From contig NC_092363.1 of the NCBI RefSeq assembly GCF_030848805.1, positions 20,554,600 through 20,618,599 of the forward strand: a DNA stretch of 64,000 nucleotides, read 5' to 3'. The notes beneath the pieces were generated by a model, which was given only the letters and a program-made list of their open reading frames with translations, ran no database searches and was not told the DNA's origin. Position numbers and translations under genes: made by a program. Of this stretch, positions 39,732 through 54,078 are shown piece after piece; within the stretch, counting starts at the first letter, position 1, and each line of letters opens with the position of its first letter. This DNA is from Temnothorax longispinosus. Taxonomy: Eukaryota > Arthropoda > Insecta > Hymenoptera > Formicidae.

Positions 39732-41140
39732 CGGTTATAGTTTCGTTCGCGATCTCGGAATCGAGTGACGCTCCGTTATAATAGGTCAAATGTCCCGTAG
39801 CGTTTCTCCGAGTTTCAATTGTTGCACAGTCTATATCAATCTCTATTATTTGCATAGGCCGTAACGGCGTATTCAAGATATAGGAGCGTCCCTGATAGCT
39901 CTATATTTGAATAGAATAAAAGATTAATTCGAAGATATATTGATTCTTTCGATGAATGATCTTTTTTTTTTTTCAGAGAAGAAGTGAATGTGTCGGCAAC
40001 TTTTGAATAATGGAAATAAATTTTAAAAATAGAATGAGCGAATAAAAATCAAGGGCTTTTGTGCGAGTATAAATTAAGAGCTTTGGAGATTTTAGAGTAA
40101 ATACATACTAGTCTCTATAAAATATTAAATATACTTTATCTTTATTTAGCATCTTAACTTAAGAGTTAGTACAGAAATATTCGCTATAAACAATTGAAAC
40201 CTATCGTGGAAAATCGATATTATAAGCGGGATATTTTATATATGTAATGATTTATTCAGCAGACTAATTTCACTTTTATAATTAATTAGAGAAGATGTCA
40301 TTTTCGGTCGGGCTTGATCTGAATTGCTTAATAATAATATTTCTGTGTAATTTTGTATACTTTTTCCAACTCAGTAAATTGCCGATTATTTATTGGTCTT
40401 AAAATACAGATTTTTATTGGATAAATATAAATATTTAAATCGATAATTGATTTAACTTTTAATGCTAATAATCATCCAATTTAAACCACTGTAAGAAATT
40501 TATTGCAAAAAATATCACCTCAGCCAGAGTTCGAACTTACAATTAGACTTCCCTAGAATCCGTGACGGGCGTTTTTATCAATTTGATCGCTGAGATCGAA
40601 TTTCACTTTTCTTTCAAAGTAACAGTCTTTAACCAGCATTTTAACAGTGATCATTTGTGATGCGACCTAATTTTGTATTTAACGGGTACAACTGTCAACA
40701 TTAATTCTTAAATTAATTACTCAATGCGTTATTAAATACATTTTGTAAATAAAAACGAGATTGCATCGAAATTAACGCACCCACAGATACGTACTTCATC
40801 CTTTCCACTTCAATTAGTCTAAAAGTCATCAGGATAAGCATCTGAGGAATTACGCTTGATTACGCACAGAGGCGCTCCATGTACTTCCGATAGATATATT
40901 CCGGTAGATATTCTATCTGAAAAAACGCGACGCGGTACATCGTCACGCGAACGAGATATGGTGTGCTTTCTGGCGAATGACGTCGTTCGGTAAATACAAT
41001 CTAACTCCCAGGGTGACAGGAAACGGTCGATTTTAATACTACCATGCCGAACGTGTCGCGGCTTCGCGGCTATAGCGAGTTCCGATCCGTAGAATTCAAT
41101 CCAATTAAAAAGCAACACATTGCCATCTGTTCGGCGCGCA

Positions 41141-41190
41141 CTCAGGTAACTCTCCTGGGACGCAAGCTACCTGACCGGAACTCAAATACT
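41141..41190. repeat. Hairpin repeat, copy 2 (7-bp stem)
   Basis: TCAGGTA (41142-41148) pairs with TACCTGA (41168-41174). The loop begins ACTCTCCTGGGA, and CCGGAACTCAAA-like sequence follows the right arm as in copy 1. The left arm has lost the CCGG extension seen in copy 1. Same orientation as copy 1, about 1.46 kb away. Confidence 0.75.
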
Positions 41191-43951
41191 CGCGGTTGTT
41201 TCGCCGATATGACGCGAATTCGTTAATGGAACTAAATTCTGCCAACAGAAACTCGAAACTGTCGTCATTCCGATCCGCGACCCCAGTCGATTGTCAAGCA
41301 GTGTTAGGCGAAAGCTGTACGCGTTGAACGTACCGATATCCATAAACGATAGTGAGATATAGCCCAATTACGAATCAAAAGGATCGCATATCTGCACGGT
41401 ATACTTTAAAAAATTGAACGTATTTTCACTACGTGAACATTGATATGGAAAGAAAAATAAAACATTCTGCTAAAAAATAATACATAATCAGAAATAATAA
41501 GAATAAAAATAAGACGTTATAATTATTTTACAATAAAATTAAAATTGATAAGAAAAGCAATCGCGTAGCATTGATCCGTCGCCAAATCGATTTTCAACCA
41601 TATATCTAGCTCGGAGATAAAAATAAATTCGTGGGGAGCTTACGGAAAGGGCGATAATTCTGGGTCATCGGAGTCAAGGAACTCGAAAACTGCTACAGCG
41701 GCCTCGAGACCCAGCGAGCTCCTTTATTGCAACGTCTTCAGCCCGAAGCATAAATCTCAGGACTTCGTCCGAGTTCGTTGGTCGAGCGCTTACGCAAACT
41801 CGTTAAAAAGCATTATATCCGTCGCGCGGAATGAATTTAACGGGGAACGAGCACGCACTGTGCGAAGGAGAGAGAAATCCGCTCGAGCTTTAATGCGTTG
41901 CGGAAATAACGAGATCGAGGCCGGGCCGGTGCGAGCGGGGCGAGCTTTCGTGCGAGCCTCTCGGCGACGATCGCGTCGCATGCGGCCAGACAATTTCGCA
42001 TCGCTTCGCAGCCATATTACGCGATAAACGTATGGGGATCCCATCGGGGATGGAAATCATGATTCAATAAACTCCCTCCCCATTTCATCGGCGATAAAAG
42101 ACAGTTGATACAGTAACGGCCGATTAATAATATAAATGCAACTACGATTAACAATTGAATGTGGAACATTAACTGAAAGCGAGCGAAACGCGGATATTTA
42201 AACCACTCACCGTGAGTTTTAGTAAGTAATAATCATGTGAGCTTCACTCACTTACTGAACATAATGCAAAAAATATATAATAATTAAGTTAAATTTTTTT
42301 TACAATATTGATCTTAATAATTATATAGGTACTATTTTGATTATGCAACAAATTCTAATAGTTAATATCATATCAATTAAGTGTTTATATCATTTAAAGA
42401 GGGTCGTTTGCTTGTAGAATTTTCAAATAGGATAGAAGTGGGAAAAAACACTCTAAGAGAAAAACTACTGCTACGGTATAAGAAATTTGTTTATTTGATC
42501 AATTACAAAGTTTTGTGAAAACGTTTCTTGGAATGCTCTATCGCGAATGCATTTTGCGGCGCGCGCGCGGAATTAACCCACCAACTTCTCGTACCTGTTA
42601 ACCACGCCAGTTCCGATTCGAAGGATAACCGCGGACATAATAGTTGCATTATCGCCGCCAACGGACATTTCCCCGCTGGCATTTAGGGCCGAGACGATCG
42701 GACAGTTTAAACGCCCGGGCCGTGCGGCCCGATCGATACGCGAAGCTTATCAAAGCCACAACTATATGCGAAGCGGGATCAAGCACGAGTTTCGTTTAGC
42801 ATTTCATGGCCGAGCGGCAAGGCAGGCCTCACGTGTCAAAGCCTTCGTGCACAATGTAATCTCGCTATTAATGTGCGCGTTCATCATCGCAAACGCAAAT
42901 AAAATTAGAATGCAACCGGGATAATTTCCGCGAATTCCGATCAAAGGTAAAACAAGCAAAACAGCGATCAAAAGTCGCGTAATATACGGCTATAGTGCAA
43001 AAACGAAACTGGATCTCTATACTTGTACTTTGCAAATAATGAAATATATTATTTAGAAAGATGATTATTCCTCGAATTTTCATTTTAGACTTAGTCGCTT
43101 AGTCTTTATCGTGCCAAGTATGAAATTATTGACATTTGATGCGCGTTAATACGTTCTTCCGTCATCGAATCTGCAAATGGCAAAATTCAAAGCTGATGAG
43201 AGTCGTAATGCGATTAATTCTGGACTTAATAAGCTCTTTTGCGATCTCATTAGCTCGCGATGTATTATTTTAAATCTAATAACAAAGTATGCTCGCGCGT
43301 GCGTTGATAAAATTTATTATGATCGATTAAATTTACAAAACTGCGATTATATTGGCATGTTCCAAAGTAAAGGCAATTAGGCTTCACGTTAAACTCGATA
43401 GACATTTTTATAGTGCAATCGCTATTATCGCGATGCAATAGATCCAAAATCTCTTACGTATGACAGGTAAACGATTACACGCTATAAATTGCTGTTTGCG
43501 CAGCTGTAAAAGGAAACGATTTTTGAGTATCACCTTGCTCTCGCCGCACCATAAATCACATCCTTATTCCGCACGTGGACGCGTATAAATCTCGTTATAA
43601 ATAACTGTAAACTATCGTGCACGGCCACGATGTAATTCCGTGGAGCACAGGGTGCTCCATCGCCCGCTGAAATCGTTTGTCGGATCTACTTTATTAATGG
43701 ATCCTCCTGATCGCGATCGACAAGGCTACGGCATACTTGTCGACTTGCGAAAGATTAATTGCACTTTGTTTCATGCGATTGTATTAGGCTAACCCCTACG
43801 CAAATTCGATACTTTTTACTCAATTTAAAAAAAAATCATTGATCGGCATCAAATGGCAATCCACTGAAACAATAATACGCGATAAAATAAAAATGAAGCA
43901 ATTTCTCTTGGTTTATGCGCTATATTGGATAACTGTATTAAATTTATTATT

Positions 43952-44109
43952 AATTTGTTCAAATATTATAGAAAAGGATCATTGATATAAAACTGAAATA
44001 AAAATTTATAGTCGACATTTATCTCTTATTAACAATTTGTTCGAATATTAGAGAAAAAGATTATTGATATAAAGCTGAAATAAAATTTTATAATCGACAT
44101 TTATCTCTT
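43952..44109. repeat. Two-copy tandem duplication, period about 82 bp
   Basis: Copy 1 from 43952 and copy 2 from 44034 share AATTTGTTC.AATATTA, GA.TATTGATATAAA-type sequence, CTGAAATAAAA and CGACATTTATCTCTT, with a few substitutions and single-base indels. It is a small local duplication in the AT-rich part of the long intron. Confidence 0.85.
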
Positions 44110-46819
44110 CAGGAACACAATCGTAAGTTATATTTAAACACAGCCGCGATGAGCGTATCGGAACTGTTAACTCAATTATATTCTACCTTCACTAGTTCAC
44201 GTGGATTTGAAATTAAAAATCAATTATTAATACGACTATACATTAAGTAATTGAAAATTACCAAGTAAAAAGATACATAATCCCTTGTTATGATAGTTGA
44301 TTAATGAAATTTCTTCATGCTTATGCTAAAACCTGCCTCGGTAATTCCCTTACTTACAACTTAGGCAATCTCGTTCTAACAATAAGCCTTAAGATCGCTA
44401 CTTAAGGCTGTGTAAACGCGCGGCTACCTTGAATTCGACGTGTGGCTATATGAGGAGTAGTTGGTCATTAAACCCGTGTTTCGGATTACCCCTAATTCCT
44501 CGCGGGCGTCGCGCGGAGGGAGCCCGGATTAGTTAAAGATTAAGCTGTTGGACACGTTACTGCCCGTGGTTCGACCTCGAGGAAGCTTTCCCACTACAAA
44601 AGCACGCTTCCTCATCGTAAGACGAGATTAATCGCACAAGCTTCGCATACCGACTTGACAGGATCACTCCCAATTAAAGGCAACCGTACATCCACATGCC
44701 CGCACACATCGACGCAGGGACGTTCTAAGGTCGAAACTAATGAAATTCGCAACTAATAATATTACGAATGCATAAATTTACAAATTAATTAATCGGTGAT
44801 GTAAGAATATGAATAGAAATTAAAAATTTAAGATACAAGTACAATAATACTTTAAATCGTAAGGATTTATAAAAAGCAACGAATAATGTCGAATCTTCTG
44901 TATATCTATCCATCTACCTACCTAACTCTATCATTTGGGAGCTAAATGACATTCTGAAATAACTCAGCGAAAACGAGTAATCGTTCGTTTAACAGAATAT
45001 AGGCATTCGAGCAGCGCGGAAACATCTTGTTGGCATTCCCGAGTGTCGTTCTGCGAGATTACAGGAGTGAATACGAAATTGCGAAGGTCGAATGCACACT
45101 CGCGGCAACGTATAATCTTATCACTCACGTAGCGTCGCAAACGTATCGGAGCAAACTGGCGCGGCATTCACCAAGCTTGCGGTAAAACCTCGCATCGGAC
45201 GAAATCGATCACTCCGATTTAGACTTCAACCGCGCGAGAGGTTTCACCGCACCGAATATTGACGCCACTATTGATAAAAACCATTGTTTCAATTAATCAA
45301 ATTTTACCAACTGTCTTTTGTACACCGTTGTTCGTAATTTATCTTATTAAAATCCGTGATATTCTCTGTCGTTAATAATTTAATTTATTTAATGTTCGAA
45401 TGTTCAAAATAGGTTGATTCTAACGATATAGCGATGTAGAATTGAGCTGAATCAAGTTGGATAAAACTGAAAAATAGAATATTAAAAGAAACTTTAATAA
45501 TTGAGTGAGAGCAACGCGAGAAATATTACAGCATTTTAGACAATTACAATTATTTTTATTTTTATTTACTTATTTTAAACATTTTTAACTTTTATTATCA
45601 ATATAAATCGCTTGTAACCCTGGGCTTGTTTTTTTAATTTCTTTCTCGTCTGCAATGCTCTCCTTCCCCTGACTGTTGTTTCCCGGCTATAAAATACTTC
45701 TTTGTATTCCTGTACGAGTCCTATTCTGTTCAGTTATTTTTTACATATATGCTCGAATCTCAAATATAATGCTCACGACAAGATGACAATCAAGGGGGTG
45801 CAAGCTCCAATATACTTCTTTAATAAAAGCCACAATATGCTTGAAAACCCTTGTTGAAGACATCTTGTGTACTTGTTGTATAATATCACGCATATACAAA
45901 ATAATCGTCCGAGTGTACACGTTAGGATGGAGGGAAAAAACCATTACAACCACGAATATAAATATTTCTCGATAGATATAAAGTTATTACGTGCGCATAC
46001 AGGCAATATTTGTAACTCAGGATATGTGTGGTAAAGAGCGCTGCCATGCTTTCAGCTAGTATTTCATTTCAACGCTGCAAATATTTTTTTTAAAAGAGCC
46101 TATGTGTTTCCGATGCATTCCGAATGTTTATACGAGTGATGACTTGAAAAAACTTCACTTCACTTATTATTACTTTAAAAAAGATTAACAAATGGATTTT
46201 TAGCAAATAGATATAAAACAGAATTCTACACTTTCAACTAACAAAAATATAAACAGCATGAAATAATTTTGAAGATATCCGGGATAAAATATTTATTCAA
46301 AAAACATGTATTTTTTATCTTTTATAATTTTTTCACTATGATCCTACAAAACCATAACTTTCCAAAATAGACGTTCAGAAATCTATATATAAAAATTTCT
46401 CGTTTTTAACATCACTCACATATGGTTGTAAATTTCAATTATTTAATATGTTTGCGCAAAAAGATTTTTTTCATACATTTCCCCTCATCACTGATATATC
46501 TTAAATACTTGAAATTACTCTCCGAGAAGAAAATATTATAAGATAGATGCTTCTATTTTCGCCGATTGACTTGCCGTGCGCAAACCAATATCGCGTTCGA
46601 CATCCTTCAAGATAACATTGGGGTGATTCCAGGCGATACGCGCACGAAAACAATTTCGATCACTGCCTCCACATCTCTCCGATTATAGCGAATGAGGCTG
46701 AACTGTGAGCTCTCTCGCGGATTTTATCGCGTCGCCTTAGTTTAAAGAAAGATTCGATAAGACAGCGGGAGTAGGAAAACGAGAAGTCGAACGCCCTGGG
46801 ATGATTGGAAAGCGCTCCC

Positions 46820-46839
46820 GGCGCGGCGCGGCGCGGCGC
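46820..46839. repeat. (GCGCG)n pentanucleotide repeat
   Basis: About four GGCGC units in the GC-rich island at 46.6-47.4 kb. Confidence 0.85.
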
Positions 46840-48248
46840 TCCCTGATGGTCGCGCCGTAGGAAAGAGCCGCCGATAACAGAGGTAGAGAAAGAGACGGTT
46901 CTGGTATATCGCAAAGTAAATCCTTCTAGGTAAATGTCAGTTTGCGAGTTTTTGGCCGATTGGAAAACTTGGAAGGGCAGCGGTGCAAGGAGCAAGGCAA
47001 ACTTCTCCGAACTGTCATTAGTTACCGAAGAGCGTATTCCACTTCCCGGTGGTCCTCTGCCTCCCCAGACCCCTCCTCTGCCGCTCCCCCTGTCTCTTTT
47101 TAACAAACATGTTGACAAGAGGTAGATTGGTCGCGCGGAAAAAGCAGGGAAAAGAGGCATCTGCCTCCCTTTCTTCTTTCTTTATTCTTTTCTCTCTCTT
47201 TCTCTTTCTCTTTCCTTTATAGTGCATTTCGTGGTCGTTATTGCACGCGGTTAGTTTTCCCTTTGTGCGAACTTCCGGACAAATTTCACGAGCGAGCGCT
47301 CCCGTGCGCCGCATCTCTTGATCGACGCCAAGGGCATCCCTGAACTCCAGCGACGCGGGAATGCGGTCGAACGTATGGCCAATGCCTAACATTCGAAGCA
47401 CGGACCTCCCGAGAATAATACCAAAAAGGTCGAAAATTCAGGGTGAATAAAGATAAATTATCAATGAATGTCTTCCTTGAACAGTATGAAATATCGATGA
47501 ATCACTTTTGATCAATTTATTAGTTTAGTTTTAATTAATTTTCACATTCATTTCGTTAATTAAATTTCTATCTTTTATATTTCTTTAATCATTTTAATTC
47601 AGTGAAGTTTAGCCTTTCAAAAACACGAGAAACTTCTTGCTAGAAAAAGAATTTTAGACAGCTAATATCTTTCGTGAAAAAATTATTGATTTAAAATAAT
47701 ATTCATAGAATTTGCCTGACAAGTGTATCAAGAAAATTTGGCAAGCGTAATATTTAATTTCTTGTAACTTTAACGCCAAATTGGAAAAGATATCGCCGAT
47801 AAGAGAAAGTAAACCATCGAACGGTAAAAAGTTCCGTAATATACTCACTTTGGCGTAAAAAAAATTGAAGTGCCTCTTAACGATTTAAATGCTTTACTAG
47901 TACTATTATCAGGTACTAAGAGCTCAAAGTTGTTAAGGTATGTTTGAGAAAAAGTGTTGTTTCATTTCCGCGGCAAATCATTTCCGCGCACACGCGAATT
48001 ACGAGGCTTTATAACGTTTTTTTTATCGTAGCCACAACGTCGAAGAGGCTTTGAGGAGGAGCTTTGATCGACAAGGCTTGACTTGCACCGCGGAGCGTGA
48101 TAGCTGATCGAAATCGAATCGGCGCGGCGCAACGATAATTGTCTCCAAATGCACGTAATCGCACCCTGTCTAGAATATCCCCGGGTTTTTGCCGCGTTGA
48201 TTCGATTTCCCGTCGTGCCAAATAGTTTCCTTCCCCACTCTTTCCGTC

Positions 48249-48272
48249 TTTCCTTCCTTCCTTCCTGCCTTC
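48249..48272. repeat. (TTCC)n tetranucleotide repeat
   Basis: Short run of TTCC units within the pyrimidine-rich island at 48.0-48.8 kb. Confidence 0.85.
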
Positions 48273-51200
48273 CGGTGGAAACCGTGTCTTTCCCCTACAT
48301 CCGTTTTCCTTTCCATCTACGAATGGGATACGTATCCCAATAAGCCGACCGTCCGTGCCACACCTGGGCGACCAGGCGCTCTTTTCTCTCTCTCTCTCGT
48401 CTCCTTTCTTCCGCCTCTTCTCTCCCAACGGCATCGGTCAAATTCGATTTTCCTTTTACATCCAGCCAAGCCATTCGGAATAGCGATCAGTTCCACCGTC
48501 AAGAAAGGACCTCACATATATATACTCGGGCTGGTTGGCTGACCTCTCTCTTTTTCCTTCACGCGTCACATGCGTTCTTCCTATACTCCCGTCTCTGTCC
48601 TCCAAGCCCTTCGTCTCTCTCTCTCTCTTTCCCGTTCGTTCTCTCCACAGTAGCGGACTATTCGAGAGCGAAGTGGTAAACTAGATAGGGCTACGGATAG
48701 GAGCGGAATAGAGGCAGAATCGGGTCACAGCTAGCCAATCCCCTCTGTAAGGCATCGCCAATCTACCCACCAGTCACACGTACGCACGCACATATACGGA
48801 CACGCCTATATACACGCGCGTTGCATGCGAAGGCTTCGTTATCGTTTCTTCCCAGGATTCCTCTGACGACTTTCTCGCTCGTCCTTCCAATTTTCTTCAT
48901 ACGCGAAATTCGTGATTCATTCACAAATTTTCCATGCTTCATATATCATCTTCGCAATTTCTGCGTGGTTCCAGGTTTCATAACTAGAGTTTATTCATTA
49001 CTCTTACTTACGTACTTCCTGCTTATGCGAATTATCTGTCATGATTCTTCCGCAAGAAGTTTCTAAATTAGTTTCTTTGAATCAGTTAGTTTCGTTCTCA
49101 ATCGTGTTTGCAGTGTTACTTTATAGCCTGATTAAATTATGAGAACAGATTTTATATGTACTATAATAAATTCACGAAATTTTCATGTACGTCACTTGTG
49201 TAATATTAGATTTGTTACTTTAGTTTTAATTTCTAATTTGGTTTAAAATTTCAAAATTTAAATTGAAATAAAATAGTTATTATATTTATTTATAAACTTA
49301 GAAAAATCTCTATTTCTAGAATCTTTTAATTACTAATTTCATAGATTTAATTACTGCAGCGCCTTCAATTTTTACTTCGTTATTTTTTTTACTAATAGAG
49401 TGGAAGTCTATTTATTGGAAAATCTTTTTGAAAAGGAAATAATTGAATGTCGAAATAAATCATAATACGTTAGATATATAAACCCTGCAGAACTGCAAGT
49501 TGCTTCTATTCCTTCCTTTGCCTTTTTTTTCTAGAAAATTTGTTCCTTCCGTAAGTCTCATGTGTTCTCGCGGAACGTGATGCACTATTTTGTGGTGTAT
49601 TTTCCTCGGGAGGATTTCGCACGGGTAAGCCTCGTAAGAAACTCATGAACTGTGCGGGGTCGTGTATGTATGAGCGGCATCGCGAGTGTCTCACAAAGTG
49701 GAAATTTTCAGTGATGTCGATCCCGAGCATTGCATAATGCCGCGCCGTCGCGCGAAATCCCCAACCGGCATGACTCGCACATCGACTCGCACTCTTCAAA
49801 GGAAAATCCTCGGCGCGGAACTTGCCCGACTTCCCGCGACTACATTCGGCCTCGCGGCGTAGTTCCAAAATGTTCCGACGCCGGAACTGTTTGAATCGCT
49901 AAACCGGATGTAGAACAATATTTTCAACGTTCTTCGAGTAAAAACATATTTAGAAATAACAGAAGTAACACCGCGACTAGCGCATTATGATAGAGGAAAT
50001 TAATTCTTGCGACAGAAACTAATGTTTTATTCATTCTCATTTTGTTAATCTCATCCTAAAACTGCTAATATTTACCCTATTTACATTTAACTTTTGTCAA
50101 TCGAAAAGAAATGCGCTGTTGCGCATGATATCAATTTTGCTTTTAGTAAATGATTCATATCTAGCAAAAATCAAGAATATAGGTACGTATATTCGAACAT
50201 ACGTCGATCTGTTATAAAATATAGTTAAAACAGACATATATAGCGCCAAAAGTTATCAGTCTTCAGTAATACCTATAGCGCAATTTACCGGAGAATAGAA
50301 TTCCGCGGTCTTCATTCACATTTTCAACGCGATGTCAATCCGAATTCGCGTGGCTGCGCGGCTAACCGACGAATGCGTCCCGAATGCGTGCTGACAATCG
50401 CGTGTTGGTCGCTGTATTACAAAACAATGTTGCACATGGTAACGCGAGGAATACACTTTCGTTTACAATGGTGACTTAACAGCAACGTTGCTTATGCTTC
50501 TGACGATATTTTCCAATAACGACAAAGTCGCCAAGTGAGAAATGATACTTGATTCATTGCGATTAACAGAACAGGCAGACGACATGTAAAGTTTAGAAAC
50601 TTAATAATTTCTTTAATAACATACTTAACTACAGAGTGTGTTATAATACATAAGGTGTGTAACCAATGTTATATAATTCATAAATTTTACTTTTTCATAC
50701 CTCTAAACTTTTTTGAAAATGTTAAATAATTACAAATCATTTAAATCGAAAACTAAATATGATATTTAATAAAAACTGAACGCAATTAAAATACAAATAT
50801 AAGATACGAGAGACATTTCTCTGGTACCGAAATGAAATCTAACCGACACGTCAACCTTTACAATCTCTCGTTCCCTCTCATTGCTAACACAAAATGCAAT
50901 ATACCGCCGCGTATTCCGCGGTCGTAATACTGTCCAATGTATCATTCCACTTCTATCAAACCGAAAGTCGTGCTGCACCGCGGCCAACAATCGTGTGACG
51001 AAAGGCTAGTCCGCGAATTGACACGGCAATAAAAGTAACTGAGTGCGGCAATCGTGCGAAGCGGCGCGGTATACTGTTCGCGAAATTCCGTCGAAACGGT
51101 GCTCGCGTCGCCATAAATCTAACCAGGCAGATCTACCGTTACGATACTCCAACGTAAGTGGAGTAGCCGGGGCGAGTAGTAACTCCATATCGTTACAAGT

Positions 51201-54053
51201 CGCCGCGATGACCGAGTCGAATACGTACGAGCGCCGTGAAATTGAAAAAATTGATTAATTCCGCCGGTGAGGGGAAGTTTGAATATGTATACTACACCGT
51301 GGATAGGGGTGCTATATATTTTCCTATACATATATCCACACCGATGTACACGTATATATAGTGAGGAATACATGCGGTATAGTGTTTTCTGAGCTTTCTG
51401 CATCGAGCCTTAAAAGTGTACCGCCAAATAAATTCGAAATAAGCTTCTCTTTCACGAAAATGTAAAGCGAAGGGCAATTACGAAGTTTTTAAACATTAAA
51501 ATTGGAAGTTTTGACAAATTAAACGTGAACAGCATATAGACGGAGCAAATTTTTAATTAACTGTACGATGTAGAACGGCGAAAGTTACATTTTTGTCAAT
51601 TAAAAAGCATTTAACGGGGAAAAGTTTTAGTCTGCACATAATTATTTCTCATAAAAATTTTTTCTCATCTATAATATAAAATTGAGGGTACGCAATTTCT
51701 ATGTACAAAATTTGCTCACGGCCATAAATTGATAAAATATAATTCAGCAGGCAACTTCTCAAATAATTTCACCTAAACTTAAACGTTAACGTAATTTTAA
51801 ATTGACATTTACGTCGCCAAAATATTTAATTTCGAAACTTCGAAAATTGCACGCGAGCAAATTTTCGTTGAGAAAATATCTCGCAAATCGAGCAGAAGAC
51901 AATTTCCCTCGAAGTTTGACACGAAGGTTACGGAGCACCTCGAGCACCTCGTACAGTGGCATGCTAGAAAGCTGATACACCGGTGTATCGCTGTACGATA
52001 CTACGGGTAGCATCGCATTTGCGTCAGTATGCCGAAGTGGCCGATGCCGAGGTCACGAGCGGGTGCAGCTTAACACATATCGGTCTATTGTAACTTGCCG
52101 GCAACCAACTCCGCTATTGTTTCCGGCACGGGCATTCCGCCGATATCGCTAATTAATTTGTTCTCAGCAATCTCAGCTGCGGCCACGCTTCTAAAACAAC
52201 CGTGTTAAACATAAAGCTATAACGTCGCGAAACGAAATATACCGTAGAGGCAGTCCGTTTGCGCGGATTAGAATAAAACGCTCGGTTCTGCACAGAATAC
52301 TGTACGAATACTGTCAAGCAAATTTAAATATTTTTTCTACCGCAATTTCGTCAGAGAATAGATTCGTCTCTAGATACATTTTTTCCCCTCCGAACAATAG
52401 GTTTTTTCCACGATTTTCACCGTGTATGATTTTCTACTGTGTGTGGGGAATCTGGCGGGAAAACGAGGGAATATTGCGAGATGAATTAGAAAAATTGATC
52501 GAGAGCTTCGTGCTGTCTGGGAACTTTGAGTTGCGAGTTGCGCGGCTATGTCTGCGCTGATGGAAAGGTGCGCGAAATTGGGTTACGAGCGTGAGGGTGA
52601 GTTAACCCTTTATGAGGCTATTCCAACTTCGCAGTTGCACAATGGCATTGTTCTTATTTCCTACGTAGTGTCATGCGGTGCCTTCCGCAGCTCGTAGAAA
52701 CGCCATTGCGCTGTTTTAAAATACTGTCACGGTACTGAAGACGAAATTACACTGATGCGCGGGGTTATATAGCTTCATAAAAATCAGCAATGCGATAAGT
52801 ACAAAGATTGCACGAGAAATCGATAAATTCCACCAAACGATACAAATCATGACGTTATACGCTCTTTATTTAATGGTTTAATTTCAAAGCTATATATTTA
52901 AATAGCTAACAAAAGAGTTTACACCGCTAATACTAAATAATATGTGTAAATATTCACATATTATATATATTTACTCATTTCAGCGAGGACACATTAAAGC
53001 TGCACATTCTACAAACTAATTTCCACCCCTAGGCGCTATGATCACGTTTAAAAGCAATATGTTCAGCGAATGAACGACGTGGAAACTTCACCGTTCGTGT
53101 ACTTGGCAGCGCAATTGGAGGTCCGGAAAAATTTCCGATCTACGTACGATCGTGGAAATCTCTCCGGCTCCTAAATTCGAGACGAGAAACTCGAGATAAG
53201 CACCGCGATAAAGTATGAGCGTAGAGAGCGAAACTCGAGAAGTAATAACTCCCTGAGGCGATCTCAATATTTGATTTCTATCGATGACGCAAACGGTACG
53301 GGATTCTTGATAACATCGGCACGACACTACGTTTCGCGAACGTATTTCTGGAACAAACATGTCGCCGTGTGTGTATATCTCGTCAAAAAAAAAGTAAGCA
53401 TCCATCTTCGTATTCCGTTACGTCGATGAAGATCGCGGGGAAATATCGGCGCGGAAAAATATGGTATTCCAAGCGAAGGGGTTCAAACACGAGGATATGC
53501 GCGAGCTTGCATGATATTTTCCACGTAATTTCGTCCCGCGTAGCGCAATCCAATCTAACGGACATTATATTGAGAGCGTGAGTCTGGTTTTAAAACATTA
53601 CTCGCTGTTTGATGAACGCGATTACAAACTGCGGCATTGGGTTTTAACAAGATGTGTTCGATGTATTCGAATCTGTATCTATCAACATCCTGAAAGTAAT
53701 ATGTACAGAGTCTCCAAATGATTCGTATCATCTCTCACATCTTTTACATCGAATCTGAACTCATTCTGCCGCCTCTCAAGGGTTCCGGACTGCATCTTGT
53801 TGTATCCCCTCGCATCCAATTTTGCCTGCTGCACCCACGATTGGTATCTCTCGACCGAGGATAGACGCGCGACGCCTCGCAAAAATATTATATCGGGTAT
53901 CGATACGTCGCACAATCAGATAAGGGCCCCGAGAGGGGTCTCGCTGACTCGGTCGTTTCTCGTCGCGATGGAATCGCGGTCCGCTTTTATTTTCACAGCC
54001 AAGTATTTCGATGACTCAACCGCCAGACGGACATTCTCGTCGGGGGGGACGAG

Positions 54054-54078
54054 ATCGTCGTCGTCGTCGTCGTCGTCG
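54054..54078. repeat. (TCG)n trinucleotide repeat
   Basis: About eight TCG units within the long intron. Open frames through it read as poly-Ser, with no support for translation. Confidence 0.93.

Noticed and set aside
40545..40600. GTTCGAA resembling a tRNA B box
   Set aside because: No matching A box or cloverleaf could be drawn at the right distance on either strand.
43640..43662. GGAGCAC-AGG-GTGCTCC palindrome, with a partial resemblance at 28043-28058
   Set aside because: A 7-bp stem is too short and the second match too partial to support a repeat family.
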